Positions 44,495 through 55,495 of a stretch of DNA of 64,000 nt are shown piece after piece. Every line of letters begins with the position of its first letter. Position 1 is the first letter of the stretch. The stretch is from Frigidibacter sp. ROC022 (GTDB taxonomy: Bacteria; Pseudomonadota; Alphaproteobacteria; Rhodobacterales; Rhodobacteraceae): assembly GCF_024723735.1 (NCBI RefSeq), contig NZ_JANQDU010000003.1, forward strand, positions 248,001-312,000, written 5' to 3'. A program made the translations under genes and the position numbers. The notes beneath the pieces are model-generated. The model saw only the letters and a program-made list of their open reading frames with translations, searched no databases and was not told where the DNA came from.

Positions 44495-47044
44495 TTGCAG
44501 AAACACGTCGACACCACCGCGTATCTGCGGATCACGCCCGACGCGGCGATCACGACCAAGGCGCATGGCGGCCGGGCGAAGTGTCTGCAGCGTCTGGTGC
44601 GGCTGGACCTGCCGGTGCCCGAGACCCTGGCGCTGCCCTTCGACATGGTCGAGCGGATCGCCGCCGGGCAGATGCCCGATACCCGGGCCATGCTGGCCTG
44701 CCTGAACGGTGTCGGGCTGGTCTCGGTCCGGCCGTCCTCGGAGGATCCGGACTGGGGCGGGCCGGGGGCGATGCTGAATATCGGCATGAACCAGGCGCTG
44801 CATGCCGAGTTGTCCAGAACCTTGGGCGTCGAGGCGGCTGACCAGCTCTATGTTCGATTTATCCAAGCCTACGCGGTTCATGTCGCCCGGCTGGACCCGG
44901 AAATGTTCGATTCCGCCAAGGCCGATGGGGTCCTGACCCCGGCCGAAGCGCTCCGCGCCTATGAGCTCGAGACCGACGAGGCCTTTCCGCAGGACCCGGC
45001 GGTGCAACTGGCCGAGGTTCTGCGTTCGATGGCGCGGGCCTGGGCCGGAACCTCGGCTCGGCTGCTGCGGATGGCGCGCGGCGCCCCGGCGGATGCGGGG
45101 CTTGGGCTGGTCGTGCAGGCGATGGCCCTGGGCCTCGGCCGTCCGGAAAGCGGTGCCGGGGTGATCCAGTTCGCCGATCCGGTGACCGGAGAGCCGCAGA
45201 TAACCGGGCGCTATCGCAGCCAGGCGCAGGGACGCGACGCGCTGACCGGCGAGGGCGCGCTCTATCTGACCCGCGACCCGCGCGGCCCCTCGTTCGAAGA
45301 GCTGTGCCCCGAGGCCTATGCCGACCTCCTGCGTTATGGCAGCCTTATCCGGTCCCGGCTGCGCGAAGAAATGCAGATCGAATTCACCATCGAGAACAAC
45401 AGGTTGCATGTTCTCGATGCGGTGCGGATCGGGCGGTCCGCGCGGGCGGCGCTGAAGATCGCGGTGCGGCTGGCCGAGGATGGCTGCATTCCGAAGACCG
45501 AGGCCGTGCTGCGGATTCCGCCGCGGGCCCTGACCGAACTGCTGCACCGTCAGGTCGATCCGCGCGGTGCCCGGGACGTGGCGATCACCGGCATCGCCGC
45601 CAGCCCCGGGGGGGCGGTCGGACGGATCGTGCTTTCCTCGTCCGCGGCGCAGGCCAGTGCGGCCCAGGGCGAGCCCTGCATATTGGTGCGCCGCGAAACC
45701 ACGCCCGAGGACGTGCGCGGGATGCATGTCGCTGCCGGTGTGTTGACCGAGAAGGGCGGGATGACCAGCCATGCCGCGGTCATCGCCCGGGGTCTGGGCC
45801 TGCCCTGCGTGGTCGGCGCCCGTGGCCTGCGCTTCGTCCCCCGTGACCGCTCGGTGAAGACCGCCGACGGGCGGGTGTTTAGGGAAGGCGACATCATCAC
45901 GCTCGACGGCTCGACCGGCGAGGTGCTGGCCGGTGCCGCGCAGATGCTGGCGCCGGCGCTGGACGGGGCCTTCCGTTCGTTGCTGTCCTGGGCCGACGAG
46001 GTGCGCGACATCGGCATCCGCGCCAATGCCGACACCCCCGCCGATGCCCAGACCGCCCGGATGTTCGAGGCCGAGGGGATCGGCCTGTGTCGGACCGAGC
46101 ACATGTTCTTCGAGGAAGACCGGCTGACGGTGATGCGCGAAATGATCTTTGCCGACAAGGCCGAGGATCGCCGCGCCGTGCTCGAACGGCTGCTGCCCAT
46201 GCAGCGCGAGGATTTTACAAGGCTCTTCAGCATCATGCAGGGGATGCCGGTCTGCATCCGGCTGTTCGATCCGCCGCTGCACGAATTCCTGCCGTCCGAA
46301 CGCGACGGGATGCGCGAACTGGCCGAGGCGCTGGCGCTGCCGCTGGCCGATGTCACGGCACGGGTCGATGCGCTGTCGGAATTCAACCCGATGCTGGGGA
46401 TGCGCGGTGTCCGGCTGGGCATCGTGATGCCCGAGATCTACGACATGCAGGCCCGGGCCATCTTCGAGGCGACGATCGAGGCCAGCCGTCTGGGCGAGCC
46501 GGTGGTGCCCGAAATCATGATCCCGCTGGTCTCGGCCCGGCGCGAGGTCGAACTGGTCAAGTCACGGATCGACGCGGTCGCCGCCGAGGTCCGGAATGCC
46601 AAACGCGCCAGTTTCACCTATCGGCTTGGCGTGATGGTCGAGACTCCGCGCGCCGCGCTGCGGGCCGGAGAGATCGCGCGCCATGCCGATTTCCTGTCCT
46701 TCGGCACCAATGACCTGACCCAGATGACCTATGGCCTGTCGCGCGATGATGCCGGCCGGTTCATGGCGGCCTATGTCAGCCAGGGCGTCTTCGGGGAAGA
46801 CCCGTTCCACCAGCTCGACACCGAAGGGGTGGGCGAGCTGCTGAAGATCGGGGCCGAACGCGGACGCGAGTCGAAGCCGGATATCACCGTCGCCCTCTGC
46901 GGCGAACACGGCGGCAACCCCGAGTCCATCGGCTTTTGTCGGGCGGCCGGCTTCGATTATGTCTCCTGTTCGCCCTATCGCGTTCCGGTTGCGCGGCTGG
47001 CGGCGGCACAACTGGCGCTCCTGGAGCCGAAAAATCCAAGGTAG
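44495..47044 (+). CDS. ppdK: PPDK-family (PEP/pyruvate-binding) enzyme with divergent ATP half
   Basis: Relative of pyruvate, phosphate dikinase. The PEP/pyruvate half is intact: phospho-histidine motif GGMTSHAAVIARG, PEP-site GLCRTEHMFFEED, CGEHGGNPESIGFC and the catalytic Cys in YVSCSPYRVPVARLAAAQ. The N-terminal ATP-grasp half is recognisable (VVQAMALGLGRPESGAGVI; MQIEFTIENNRLHVLD) but degenerate: the usual GGKGANL and LQTRNGKR elements are replaced by HGGRAKCLQRL and LDAVRIGRS. I favour TTG 44495 (MQKHVDTT) on family N-termini; TTG 44444 would add 17 residues. It may be a paralogue with an altered phosphate donor. Confidence 0.82.
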   Translation: MQKHVDTTAYLRITPDAAITTKAHGGRAKCLQRLVRLDLPVPETLALPFDMVERIAAGQMPDTRAMLACLNGVGLVSVRPSSEDPDWGGPGAMLNIGMNQALHAELSRTLGVEAADQLYVRFIQAYAVHVARLDPEMFDSAKADGVLTPAEALRAYELETDEAFPQDPAVQLAEVLRSMARAWAGTSARLLRMARGAPADAGLGLVVQAMALGLGRPESGAGVIQFADPVTGEPQITGRYRSQAQGRDALTGEGALYLTRDPRGPSFEELCPEAYADLLRYGSLIRSRLREEMQIEFTIENNRLHVLDAVRIGRSARAALKIAVRLAEDGCIPKTEAVLRIPPRALTELLHRQVDPRGARDVAITGIAASPGGAVGRIVLSSSAAQASAAQGEPCILVRRETTPEDVRGMHVAAGVLTEKGGMTSHAAVIARGLGLPCVVGARGLRFVPRDRSVKTADGRVFREGDIITLDGSTGEVLAGAAQMLAPALDGAFRSLLSWADEVRDIGIRANADTPADAQTARMFEAEGIGLCRTEHMFFEEDRLTVMREMIFADKAEDRRAVLERLLPMQREDFTRLFSIMQGMPVCIRLFDPPLHEFLPSERDGMRELAEALALPLADVTARVDALSEFNPMLGMRGVRLGIVMPEIYDMQARAIFEATIEASRLGEPVVPEIMIPLVSARREVELVKSRIDAVAAEVRNAKRASFTYRLGVMVETPRAALRAGEIARHADFLSFGTNDLTQMTYGLSRDDAGRFMAAYVSQGVFGEDPFHQLDTEGVGELLKIGAERGRESKPDITVALCGEHGGNPESIGFCRAAGFDYVSCSPYRVPVARLAAAQLALLEPKNPR

Positions 47045-47250
47045 CTGTCCGTAAGGTGTTGAAATCATTCATTGCGGGAACGATTCGAGAACTCGTTTCC
47101 TGACCCTGCGGAACGAGCGCTCTCCCGCTTGTCAAGTGCTTGTGAGAGCGAAAGCTGGACTCATGGTCGAATTTTGCAGTATGACCTCGCCTCGGAAACG
47201 GTGGCGTATCAGTGGCCCGTCGGTTTGGGCAATCTGCTAGGGGGTTAGCT

Positions 47251-47910
47251 TTGAAGTTTTTGGTGGGAGCGCTGCTTTGCGGCGCCTCGCTCGTATGCGC
47301 CGGCATGGCAGGCGCAGACGGGCGATTGAGCACTTCCAATGGTCCGGCATTGGAACCTGCAGCACAGATCGCCGATCTGCTGGGCCGGGATCATGCCTCT
47401 CTGATGGCCGCGATGCCGCTTGTGATGCAGCAGCAGGTGGTGCGCGAGGCCGGGCCGAAGGGCAAGGTGGGACGGATCTCCTATGATCCGGAATGGATCG
47501 CGGCACAGCCCCACGCCACCGGCGGTGCCGAGTTCAAATGCCTGGCCGAGGCGCTGTATTTCGAGGCCCGGGGCGAGACGGTCAAGGGCCAGGTCGCGGT
47601 GGCCGAGGTGATCCTGAACCGGCGCGACTCCGGACTCTATCCGAATTCGGTCTGCGGCGTGGTCGGGCAGGGGGCCGGACGCCGCCATGCCTGCCAGTTC
47701 TCGTACAAGTGCGACGGTCATGCCGATGTGATCCGGGAAAAGGCCGCCTATGAGCGGGTGGCGAAGATCGCCAAGCTGATGCTCGCGGGCGCACCCCGGA
47801 CCCTGACCCATGGCGCGATGTATTACCACAACGGAACCGTGCACCCGTCCTGGGCCCGGCGCTTTGCCCTGACGGCGAAGATCGGCACGCACCGCTTCTA
47901 CCGCCGCTAG
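47251..47910 (+). CDS. SleB-type cell wall hydrolase, exported
   Basis: 219-residue exported protein. TTG start 47251, with AGGGGG six bases before it, gives a signal peptide MKFLVGALLCGASLVCAG. The mature part carries a hydrolase_2 (SleB) domain: CLAEALYFEARGETVKGQVAVAEVILNR cut to its key residues, catalytic Glu in YFEARGE, then CQFSYKCDG and YYHNGTVHPSW. The family cleaves peptidoglycan, in spore-formers as a cortex-lytic enzyme; here it is probably a periplasmic wall hydrolase. The upstream 206 bp hold its likely promoter and nothing else I recognise. Confidence 0.88.
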   Translation: MKFLVGALLCGASLVCAGMAGADGRLSTSNGPALEPAAQIADLLGRDHASLMAAMPLVMQQQVVREAGPKGKVGRISYDPEWIAAQPHATGGAEFKCLAEALYFEARGETVKGQVAVAEVILNRRDSGLYPNSVCGVVGQGAGRRHACQFSYKCDGHADVIREKAAYERVAKIAKLMLAGAPRTLTHGAMYYHNGTVHPSWARRFALTAKIGTHRFYRR

Positions 47911-47972
47911 GGTCGTTCCGGGCGTGGCAATCCGGTCGCCGACCGGCTAAGTCGGGCGCCGAGGAGGCGCCG

Positions 47973-48890
47973 ATGCCGAGTGAGACCGCCCAGGCCTTCG
48001 GGCCACCCGAAATGCGTGCCGAAGCCACGGCCAGCGGCCCCGCCGACCGCATCTCGCTGCGCGACCATGTCGTGGAGGCCGAGATCGGCGCCTTTCAGGA
48101 AGAACGCGGCCGCCGGCAGCGGCTGGCCTTCAATGTCGTGGTCGAGGTCGTGCCCCTGGCGCCGCCGTTCGACGACGACGTCGATCGCATCCTGAGCTAT
48201 GACACGATCACCGAGGCGATTGCCGCCGAATTGGGGGCCGAGCGGATCAATCTGCTGGAAACCCTGGCCGGGCGGATCGCGGAACGGATCCTGGCCCGCC
48301 CGCAGGCGCTGCGGGTCTTTGTCCGGGTCGAGAAGCTGGACCGTGGGCCGGGGGCCCTGGGTGTCGAGATCGTCCGCGGCCGCGAGCATCTGCCGGGCCG
48401 GCCCGAGCCGGTCGGGCCCACGCCGCGCGTGGTGTTCCTGGCGCCCGAGGCGGTGGCCAGCCCGCTGCTGACCGGCTGGCTCGACCAGCTGGAAGCGTCC
48501 GGCCCGGCCTCGGTGCTTTGCGTCGGAGCCGAAGGCAACCGACCGCAGGCCATCGAAGCGCTGGCGCAGCGGCGGATCGACCTGCTGGCGATCGAGCAGG
48601 CCGCCTGGGTCCTGGCGGCCCGGGATAGGCGCTGCGTGGTGGTCGGTTCACGGACCGAGATGGACCATGCGGTGAAGCATCACCAGATCGTGGTCTGGGC
48701 GCCGTCGAAGCTGGTGCTGGACACGCCGCGCGGTGTCGAGGCCGATCCGCGCGATCCGGTCGGGCTGGCGCTATGGCTGGCGCAGGAACTGGGGGCGGTG
48801 GATGTGCTGCTGATCGGCGCCGAGGCGCCACCGGAGGTGCCGGGGCTGACCCTGCGCAGCCGCCCCGCGACGGAGGCGACACTTGACTGA
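47973..48890 (+). CDS. folB: Dihydroneopterin aldolase FolB with C-terminal extension
   Basis: Folate pathway enzyme converting dihydroneopterin to 6-hydroxymethyl-dihydropterin. The FolB domain (about residues 25-135) shows GAFQEERGRRQRL with the active-site Glu, LSYDTITEAI, and the Lys in VEKLDRGPGALGVEIVR. It is followed by an extra domain of about 165 residues (alternating strands and helices, for example VVFLAPEA, VLCVGAEGN, VVVGSRTEM, VDVLLIGAEAPP) absent from standard 120-residue FolB. ATG 47973 follows GAGGAGG. It lies directly upstream of folP. Confidence 0.9.
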   Translation: MPSETAQAFGPPEMRAEATASGPADRISLRDHVVEAEIGAFQEERGRRQRLAFNVVVEVVPLAPPFDDDVDRILSYDTITEAIAAELGAERINLLETLAGRIAERILARPQALRVFVRVEKLDRGPGALGVEIVRGREHLPGRPEPVGPTPRVVFLAPEAVASPLLTGWLDQLEASGPASVLCVGAEGNRPQAIEALAQRRIDLLAIEQAAWVLAARDRRCVVVGSRTEMDHAVKHHQIVVWAPSKLVLDTPRGVEADPRDPVGLALWLAQELGAVDVLLIGAEAPPEVPGLTLRSRPATEATLD

Positions 48891-48923
48891 TCCCGCATTC
48901 GACCGCTTCGGGAGGATTGCAGC

Positions 48924-49964
48924 ATGACACTCTATTACCGTCCGATCCCGATGACAGACCCGGCCCGGCCGGCCGACTCGCAGCTATTGGCGGGGGGCTG
49001 GTGCTGGTTCGACCGGGTCGAAGTCCTGGCCCGCGAAGCCGCGCCCGAAATCATCGGCTGGGAGGAGACGCCGGCCGAGGTTCTGGCACGACTGACGGCG
49101 CCGCGCCCGCCGGTCGTGGGGCTGGACATGGACCGGCCGCGGCTGATGGGAATCCTGAACGTGACGCCCGACAGCTTTTCCGACGGCGGGCTCTATCTGG
49201 CGCCCGAGGCGGCGCTGGCCCGGGCCCGCCGCATGGCCGGGGAGGGGGCCGATCTGCTGGACATCGGTGGCGAAAGCACGCGCCCCGGCGCGGCCCTGGT
49301 GCCCGAAGCCGAGGAGATCGCCCGCACCGCGCCGGTGATCGCCGGGTTGCAGGGGCAGGGCCTGCCGCCGATCTCGATCGACACCCGCAAGGCCGGGGTG
49401 GCGCGGGCGGCGCTGGACGCCGGGGCGGCGATGCTGAACGATGTTTCGGCTTTGAGCTTCGATCCCGGAATGGCCGCCTGCGCCGCCACCTCGGGCGTGC
49501 CGATCTGCCTGATGCATGCCCAGGGCGACCCCGAAACCATGCAGGCCGCGCCGCGTTATGACGACGTTCTGCTGGATGTCTACGACCATCTGGCGGCGCG
49601 GATCGCGGTGGCCGAGGCTGCCGGAATCGCCCGGAAGAACATCGTCGTCGATCCCGGCATCGGCTTTGGCAAGACCCAGGAGCACAATCTGGCGCTGCTG
49701 GCCCGTTTGTCGCTGTTCCACGGTCTGGGCGTTCCGGTGCTGCTGGGCGTCAGCCGCAAACGTTTCATCGGCGTGATCGGAGATGCGCCGGAACCCGCCG
49801 ACAGGATGCCCGGATCCCTGGCTCTGGCCCTTGGCGCGGTGGCACAGGGGGTTCAGATCCTGCGGGTCCATGATATTTTGCCCAGCAGGCAGGGCCTCGC
49901 GCTCTGGCAGGCCGCAATCCGCGGACAGGCCGGACAGGCGACAGGCAGGGAAAGCGCAGGATGA
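48924..49964 (+). CDS. folP: Dihydropteroate synthase
   Basis: Joins 6-hydroxymethyl-dihydropterin pyrophosphate and p-aminobenzoate. Signature 1 [14 protein letters not shown] (near residue 76) and signature 2 [13 protein letters not shown] (near 112); later [19 protein letters not shown] and GVSRKRFIG. 346 residues, longer than usual because of about 65 residues before the barrel. It overlaps glmM by four bases. Confidence 0.96.
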   Translation: MTLYYRPIPMTDPARPADSQLLAGGWCWFDRVEVLAREAAPEIIGWEETPAEVLARLTAPRPPVVGLDMDRPRLMGILNVTPDSFSDGGLYLAPEAALARARRMAGEGADLLDIGGESTRPGAALVPEAEEIARTAPVIAGLQGQGLPPISIDTRKAGVARAALDAGAAMLNDVSALSFDPGMAACAATSGVPICLMHAQGDPETMQAAPRYDDVLLDVYDHLAARIAVAEAAGIARKNIVVDPGIGFGKTQEHNLALLARLSLFHGLGVPVLLGVSRKRFIGVIGDAPEPADRMPGSLALALGAVAQGVQILRVHDILPSRQGLALWQAAIRGQAGQATGRESAG

Positions 49965-51307
49965 CCAGAACACTCTTCGGCACCGACGGGGTGCGCGGAA
50001 CGGCCAACAGCTATCCGATGACCGCCGAGATGGCGCTTCGGCTCGGGGCGGCGGCAGGCCGGTTCTTCCGGCAGGATGGCGGTTCGACCCGGCACCGGGT
50101 GCTGATCGGCAAGGATACCCGCCGCTCGGGCTACATGCTCGAGAATGCCCTGACGGCGGGGCTGACCTCGACCGGAATGAATGTACTGCTGACCGGCCCG
50201 TTGCCGACCCCGGCGGTCGGCTTTCTGACCCGCTCGATGCGGGCCGATCTGGGGATCATGATCTCGGCCAGCCACAACCCGCATGAGGACAACGGCATCA
50301 AGTTCTTCGGCCCCGACGGGTTCAAGCTCTCGGATGTCGCCGAGGCCGAGATCGAGGCGATGCTGAACGGCGATATCCGGCTGGCGGAGCCGTCGAAGAT
50401 CGGCTCGGCCCGGCGGATCGAGGACGGTCGCGGCCGCTACGAGGAATTTGCCAAGACGACCTTCCCGCAGGGCACCCGCCTGGCCGGTCTGAAGGTGGTG
50501 ATCGATTGCGCCAACGGCGCCGCCTACCGGGCCGCGCCGGAGGTGCTGTGGGAACTGGGGGCCGAGGTGATCCCCATCGGGATCACGCCCAACGGCATCA
50601 ATATCAACGACAAATGCGGATCGACCCACACCGATGCGGCGGCCGAGGCGGTGCGGGCGCATGGCGCCGATGTCGGAATCTGCCTGGATGGCGATGCCGA
50701 CCGGGTGATGATCCTGGACGAGAACGGACGGGTGGCCGATGGCGACCAGATCATGGCGCTGCTGGCCGGACGCTGGGCCGACGAGGGCCGGCTGAAGGGC
50801 GGCGCGCTGGTCGCCACGGTGATGTCGAACCTGGGGTTGGAACGGTACCTGGCCGGCCGCGGCCTGACGCTGGAACGGACCCCGGTCGGTGACCGCTATG
50901 TGGTCGAGCGGATGCGGGCCAAAGGGATGAACCTGGGCGGCGAGCAATCCGGACATATCGTGATGACCGATTTCGCCACCACCGGTGACGGGCTGGTTGC
51001 CGGGTTGCAGTTCCTGGCCGCCATGGTCGAGACCGGGCGCCCGGCCTCGGAACTGGTGCAGAACTTCGCTCCGGTGCCGCAGCTTCTGAAGAACGTGCGG
51101 TTTTCCGAAGGTGCCGAGCCGCTGGCGGCGGAGTCGGTCAAGGCGGTGATCGCCGATGCCGAGGGCATGCTGAACGGGGCCGGGCGGCTGCTGATCCGCA
51201 AATCGGGGACCGAGCCGCTGATCCGCGTGATGGCGGAATGCGAGGACGAGACGCTGTTGGCGCAGGTGGTGGACGGCATCGTCGAGGCGGTGGCGGCGGC
51301 CGGCTGA
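49961..51307 (+). CDS. glmM: Phosphoglucosamine mutase GlmM
   Basis: Interconverts glucosamine-6- and glucosamine-1-phosphate on the way to UDP-GlcNAc, the first sugar of peptidoglycan and lipid A. N-terminus [15 protein letters not shown]; phosphoserine loop [11 protein letters not shown] with Ser104 as the likely phosphorylated residue; metal loop [10 protein letters not shown]-terminal phosphate loop [12 protein letters not shown]. 448 residues. The folP-glmM overlap is a widespread gene pairing. Confidence 0.97.
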   Translation: MTRTLFGTDGVRGTANSYPMTAEMALRLGAAAGRFFRQDGGSTRHRVLIGKDTRRSGYMLENALTAGLTSTGMNVLLTGPLPTPAVGFLTRSMRADLGIMISASHNPHEDNGIKFFGPDGFKLSDVAEAEIEAMLNGDIRLAEPSKIGSARRIEDGRGRYEEFAKTTFPQGTRLAGLKVVIDCANGAAYRAAPEVLWELGAEVIPIGITPNGININDKCGSTHTDAAAEAVRAHGADVGICLDGDADRVMILDENGRVADGDQIMALLAGRWADEGRLKGGALVATVMSNLGLERYLAGRGLTLERTPVGDRYVVERMRAKGMNLGGEQSGHIVMTDFATTGDGLVAGLQFLAAMVETGRPASELVQNFAPVPQLLKNVRFSEGAEPLAAESVKAVIADAEGMLNGAGRLLIRKSGTEPLIRVMAECEDETLLAQVVDGIVEAVAAAG

Positions 51308-51458
51308 GCCCGCCGGCCAGCGCATGCGAAGGACCGGGTGCCGCCGCGAACCAGGTCCACCGGGCGTCCGGTGAGGATCGCGATCAAGACGCTGGACGCC
51401 GGGCTGTGCACCGCCTGATCGGCGACGCCCAGCCCGGCCATGATCCAGACTCAACGCA

Positions 51459-52550
<1,092 letters not shown>

Positions 52551-52611
52551 TCACATTTCAGCGGCAGTATGCGAAGTATCTATTCGATATATCCGGAAAA
52601 ATGCAGATTTC

Positions 52612-53070
52612 ATGCAGCCCGATGATACCGACCGCCGCATCCTGCGCCGCCTGCTGGCCGAGCCGGGGCTGAGCACCGCCGACCTGGCCGAACGCGCCGG
52701 GGTCACGCCGGCCACCTGCGGGCGGAGGCTGGAAAAGCTGCGCGCGGCGGGAATCCTGAAGGGCATCCGGGCCCGGATCGACTGGCAGGCCCTGGGCTGG
52801 GCGGTCGAGGTCTCGCTGCGGGTCACGCTGGACAAGACCGACCCGCGCGCCTTCGACGAGTTTCTTGCCGCCGCCCGCCAGGTGCCCGAGGTGCTGGAAC
52901 TGCAGACGTTCCTCGGCCGCGTCGATGTCCGGCTGGTGATGATCGCCCGCGACATGGGCCATTACCAGCGGCTTTATCACGAGAAGATCCTGACCCTGCC
53001 GCATATCGCCGATCTCGAGGCGCTGATGCAGGTCGCCCGGATCAAGCCGGCGGGGACCTTGCCGCTATGA
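52612..53070 (+). CDS. Lrp/AsnC-family regulator, first of a tandem pair
   Basis: 152-residue regulator with N-terminal winged helix (DDTDRRILRRLLAEPGL; HTH around STADLAERAGVTPATCGRRL) and C-terminal RAM domain. It is divergent from ilvC and overlaps the next Lrp gene by four bases. The intergenic region holds AT-rich sequence with imperfect dyads (around 52572-52600) of the kind Lrp proteins bind. Sensing of branched-chain amino acids is plausible but unproven. Confidence 0.92.
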   Translation: MQPDDTDRRILRRLLAEPGLSTADLAERAGVTPATCGRRLEKLRAAGILKGIRARIDWQALGWAVEVSLRVTLDKTDPRAFDEFLAAARQVPEVLELQTFLGRVDVRLVMIARDMGHYQRLYHEKILTLPHIADLEALMQVARIKPAGTLPL

Positions 53071-53522
53071 GTGATCTCGACCCCACCGACCGCGCCATCC
53101 TGCGGGCATTGGCCGAGGATGCCACCCTGACCTCGGCGGCACTTGGCCGGCGGCTGGGCGTTCCGCAGCCACAGGTCTGGCGTCGGATCAAGGCCCTGGA
53201 GGACTCCGGCGTGCTGGCAGGGGCCTGGGTCGATCTGGACCTGGAACGGTTGGGTCTGGGGGTGACGGTCTTCCTGGGCCTGAAGCTGGCGATCAAGGGC
53301 AGGGTCAGCCTGGAGGATTTCGAACGTGCGGTGACCGCAATTCCGGAGGTGATCGAGGTGCATCACGTCGTGGGGCACTACGATTACCGGCTGAGGATCG
53401 CGGCCCGCGACCTGCCGGATTTCGAACGTCTCCTGCGGCGCCGGATCATGACCCTGCCGGGCATGGGCGAGGTCGAGGCCAATGTGCTGCTGAGCGAGGA
53501 ACGCCTGCCGGGGCCGCTGTGA
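53067..53522 (+). CDS. Lrp/AsnC-family regulator, second of a tandem pair
   Basis: 151-residue Lrp-type protein; winged helix LDPTDRAILRALAEDATLTSAAL and RAM domain ending EANVLLSEERL. It starts within the preceding stop (ATGA), so the two are probably co-translated and could form mixed oligomers. The sequences have clearly diverged, so this is not a recent duplication. It converges on the hydroxylase gene, with six bases between the stops. Confidence 0.92.
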   Translation: MSDLDPTDRAILRALAEDATLTSAALGRRLGVPQPQVWRRIKALEDSGVLAGAWVDLDLERLGLGVTVFLGLKLAIKGRVSLEDFERAVTAIPEVIEVHHVVGHYDYRLRIAARDLPDFERLLRRRIMTLPGMGEVEANVLLSEERLPGPL

Positions 53523-53528
53523 TCCGCG

Positions 53529-54725
53529 TCATGCGTCCTGACCCGGCGGGCCCATCCCGGCACGGATCAGCCCGCGCCGGATCGGCGCAACGTCATGGAC
53601 CAGTTTCAGCCCGATCTGCCGCAACTCCTGCGCCAGCCGGTCGGGCGAGCGGGTGACCCGGTTGAACAGGTCGATGGCGATGGCGCGGGCGGCGATGTCG
53701 CGGCTGCGGCTGGCCTCGAAACGGGCCAGCACCGCGGCAGCGCCCGGGTCCGGCTGCCCGGCCATGGACTGCGCCAGCGCGGCGATATCCATCACCGAGG
53801 TGTTCAGCCCCTGCGCCCCGATCGGGGGCAGCACGTGCGCCGCCTCGGCGATCAGCGCCACCCGGCCCGAGGTGAGCGCCCGCGCCCGCTGCGAGACCAC
53901 CGGCCAGAGTGCGCGCTCGGTCAGCAATTCCAGCGGCCCCAGCAAGCCGCCGCTGCGCCGGGTCGCCTCGGCGGCGAAGGGTTCGGGCGGCAGGGCGGCC
54001 AGTTCGGTGGCCCGGGGGCCGGGGTTCATCCAGACCACCGCCGAGGCCGGAACGCCCCCGGCATCGGGCAGCGGCACCATGGTGAAGGGGCCGCCGTCGA
54101 GATAGAGTTCGGTCGAGATACGGTCATGCGGCACCGGATGCGAAACCGCGAAGGCCAGCGCCTTCTGCCCGTAGCGCGTCACCGAAAGCTCGATCCCGGC
54201 GGCGTCGCGCATCGGCGAGGCCCGGCCATCCGCCGCCACCGCCAGACGCGCCCGCAGGCGGCGCCCGTCGGTGAGGCGGATCAGCACCTCGGTCGAGCGG
54301 TTGACCAGCGCGGCAAAGCCGCAGCCCCAGGCGATCTCGACCCCCGGCTGGCGTTCCAGATGGGCCAGAACCGCACCGCGCAGGGAATCGTTCATGAAGT
54401 TCCAGCCCAACGGCCCGGCGCTTGCCTGCGCGAACAGGCGCTCGGTCCGCACCGTGGGGGGCTCTCCGGCCAGATCGACGATCCGCAGCCCGTCCAGCGG
54501 TGTCGCCAGCGGGGCCAGCGCGGGCCACAGCCCGATCCGCTCGAACAGGGCCTGCGCCGGACGCAGGAAGGCGGTGGAGCGCAGGTCGCCGCGCCCGGCG
54601 GGCCCCGGCTTGGGGCCGGGATCGGCGACCAGCACCCGGAACCCCTCGGCCGCGAAGGTCGCCGCCGCGATCAGCCCGGCCGGACCGGCCCCGGCAAGGA
54701 ATATGTCGATCTCTTCGCGTTCCAT
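53529..54725 (-). CDS. UbiH/UbiF-family FAD monooxygenase
   Basis: 398-residue flavin hydroxylase. N-terminal FAD loop IFLAGAGPAGLIAAATF (GxGPxG at residues 12-17) and the second FAD motif near residue 295, here AEAAHVLPPIGAQGLNTSVMD; the family more often has GDAAH, so the Asp is replaced by Glu-Ala. Members hydroxylate the ubiquinone ring precursor. Which ring position is used cannot be read. It lies nine bases downstream of the HAD gene on the same strand, so the two are likely one operon. Confidence 0.88.
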   Translation of the reverse strand: MEREEIDIFLAGAGPAGLIAAATFAAEGFRVLVADPGPKPGPAGRGDLRSTAFLRPAQALFERIGLWPALAPLATPLDGLRIVDLAGEPPTVRTERLFAQASAGPLGWNFMNDSLRGAVLAHLERQPGVEIAWGCGFAALVNRSTEVLIRLTDGRRLRARLAVAADGRASPMRDAAGIELSVTRYGQKALAFAVSHPVPHDRISTELYLDGGPFTMVPLPDAGGVPASAVVWMNPGPRATELAALPPEPFAAEATRRSGGLLGPLELLTERALWPVVSQRARALTSGRVALIAEAAHVLPPIGAQGLNTSVMDIAALAQSMAGQPDPGAAAVLARFEASRSRDIAARAIAIDLFNRVTRSPDRLAQELRQIGLKLVHDVAPIRRGLIRAGMGPPGQDA

Positions 54726-54734
54726 GTCCCGACC

Positions 54735-55400
54735 CTAGGGCCGCGGCGCGGTGTCGTCACGGCCTGTCAGCTGCGACAGAAAGGCGCCGAGGTCCGGGGC
54801 GTGGTGATGGACATGCGGAGCTTCGTGCCGGTCGGGATGGACATGGATGCAGGCCATGCCCATGTCATGCGGCACCGCCAGGTTGCGGGCGTCATCCTCG
54901 AACATCGCGGCGCGGGTCGGCTCGACCCCGGCGGCGCGGAACACAGCGTCGAAGGCGCCGCGCTCGGGCTTGGGCAGGAAGCCGGCATCCTCGATCCCGT
55001 ACATGGCGTCGAACAGGCCGCCCAGGCCGCGCGCCTCGGTCACGCGCTCGGCATGCTGGCGCGAGCCGTTGGTATAGACGATCTTGCGGCCCGGCAGCGC
55101 CCGGATCGCCGCCGCCAGCGCCGCATCCGGTTCCAGCGCCGACAAGGGGATGTCATGCACATGGGTCAGATAGGGCGTCGGATCGACCCCGTGCTCTCGC
55201 ATCAGCCCCGACAGGGTGGTGCCGTAGCTGCGCCAGTACTGCGCCCGCAGCCGGTCGGCCTCGTCCCGCGCCACACCCAGTTCCTGCATCACCCAGTCGG
55301 TCATCCGGACCTCGATCAGGTCGAAGAGCCGCGCCGAGGGCGGGTAGAGCGTGTTGTCGAGGTCGAAGACCCAATGGCTGACGTGATCCAGTTCCTGCAT
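54735..55400 (-). CDS. HAD-superfamily pyrimidine 5'-nucleotidase-like phosphatase
   Basis: 221-residue HAD phosphatase. Motif I FDLDNTLYPP (nucleophile Asp near residue 14), motif II TNGS, motif III Lys in FLPKPE, and motif IV EDDARN. The sequence resembles SDT1/PHM8-type pyrimidine 5'-nucleotidases, which remove phosphate from UMP or CMP. The C-terminus is rich in His (HVHPDRHEAPHVHHH). ATG 55400. It precedes the hydroxylase gene on the same strand. Confidence 0.87.
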   Translation of the reverse strand: MQELDHVSHWVFDLDNTLYPPSARLFDLIEVRMTDWVMQELGVARDEADRLRAQYWRSYGTTLSGLMREHGVDPTPYLTHVHDIPLSALEPDAALAAAIRALPGRKIVYTNGSRQHAERVTEARGLGGLFDAMYGIEDAGFLPKPERGAFDAVFRAAGVEPTRAAMFEDDARNLAVPHDMGMACIHVHPDRHEAPHVHHHAPDLGAFLSQLTGRDDTAPRP

Positions 55401-55495
55401 GGTCTCGGCTTATCTCCCGGCCGACGGAACGGCAAGGCGGCTTGCCCACCGGCGCAGGCTCTGCCACGGTCGCCCGGCAAGAGCGAGAGAGTCCC

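Noticed and set aside
51308-51458. Possible gene remnant between glmM and ilvC
   Set aside because: A short minus-strand frame (GVADQAVHSPASSVLIAILTG) looks vaguely protein-like but has no ribosome site or recognisable family; it may be a decayed fragment but cannot be supported.
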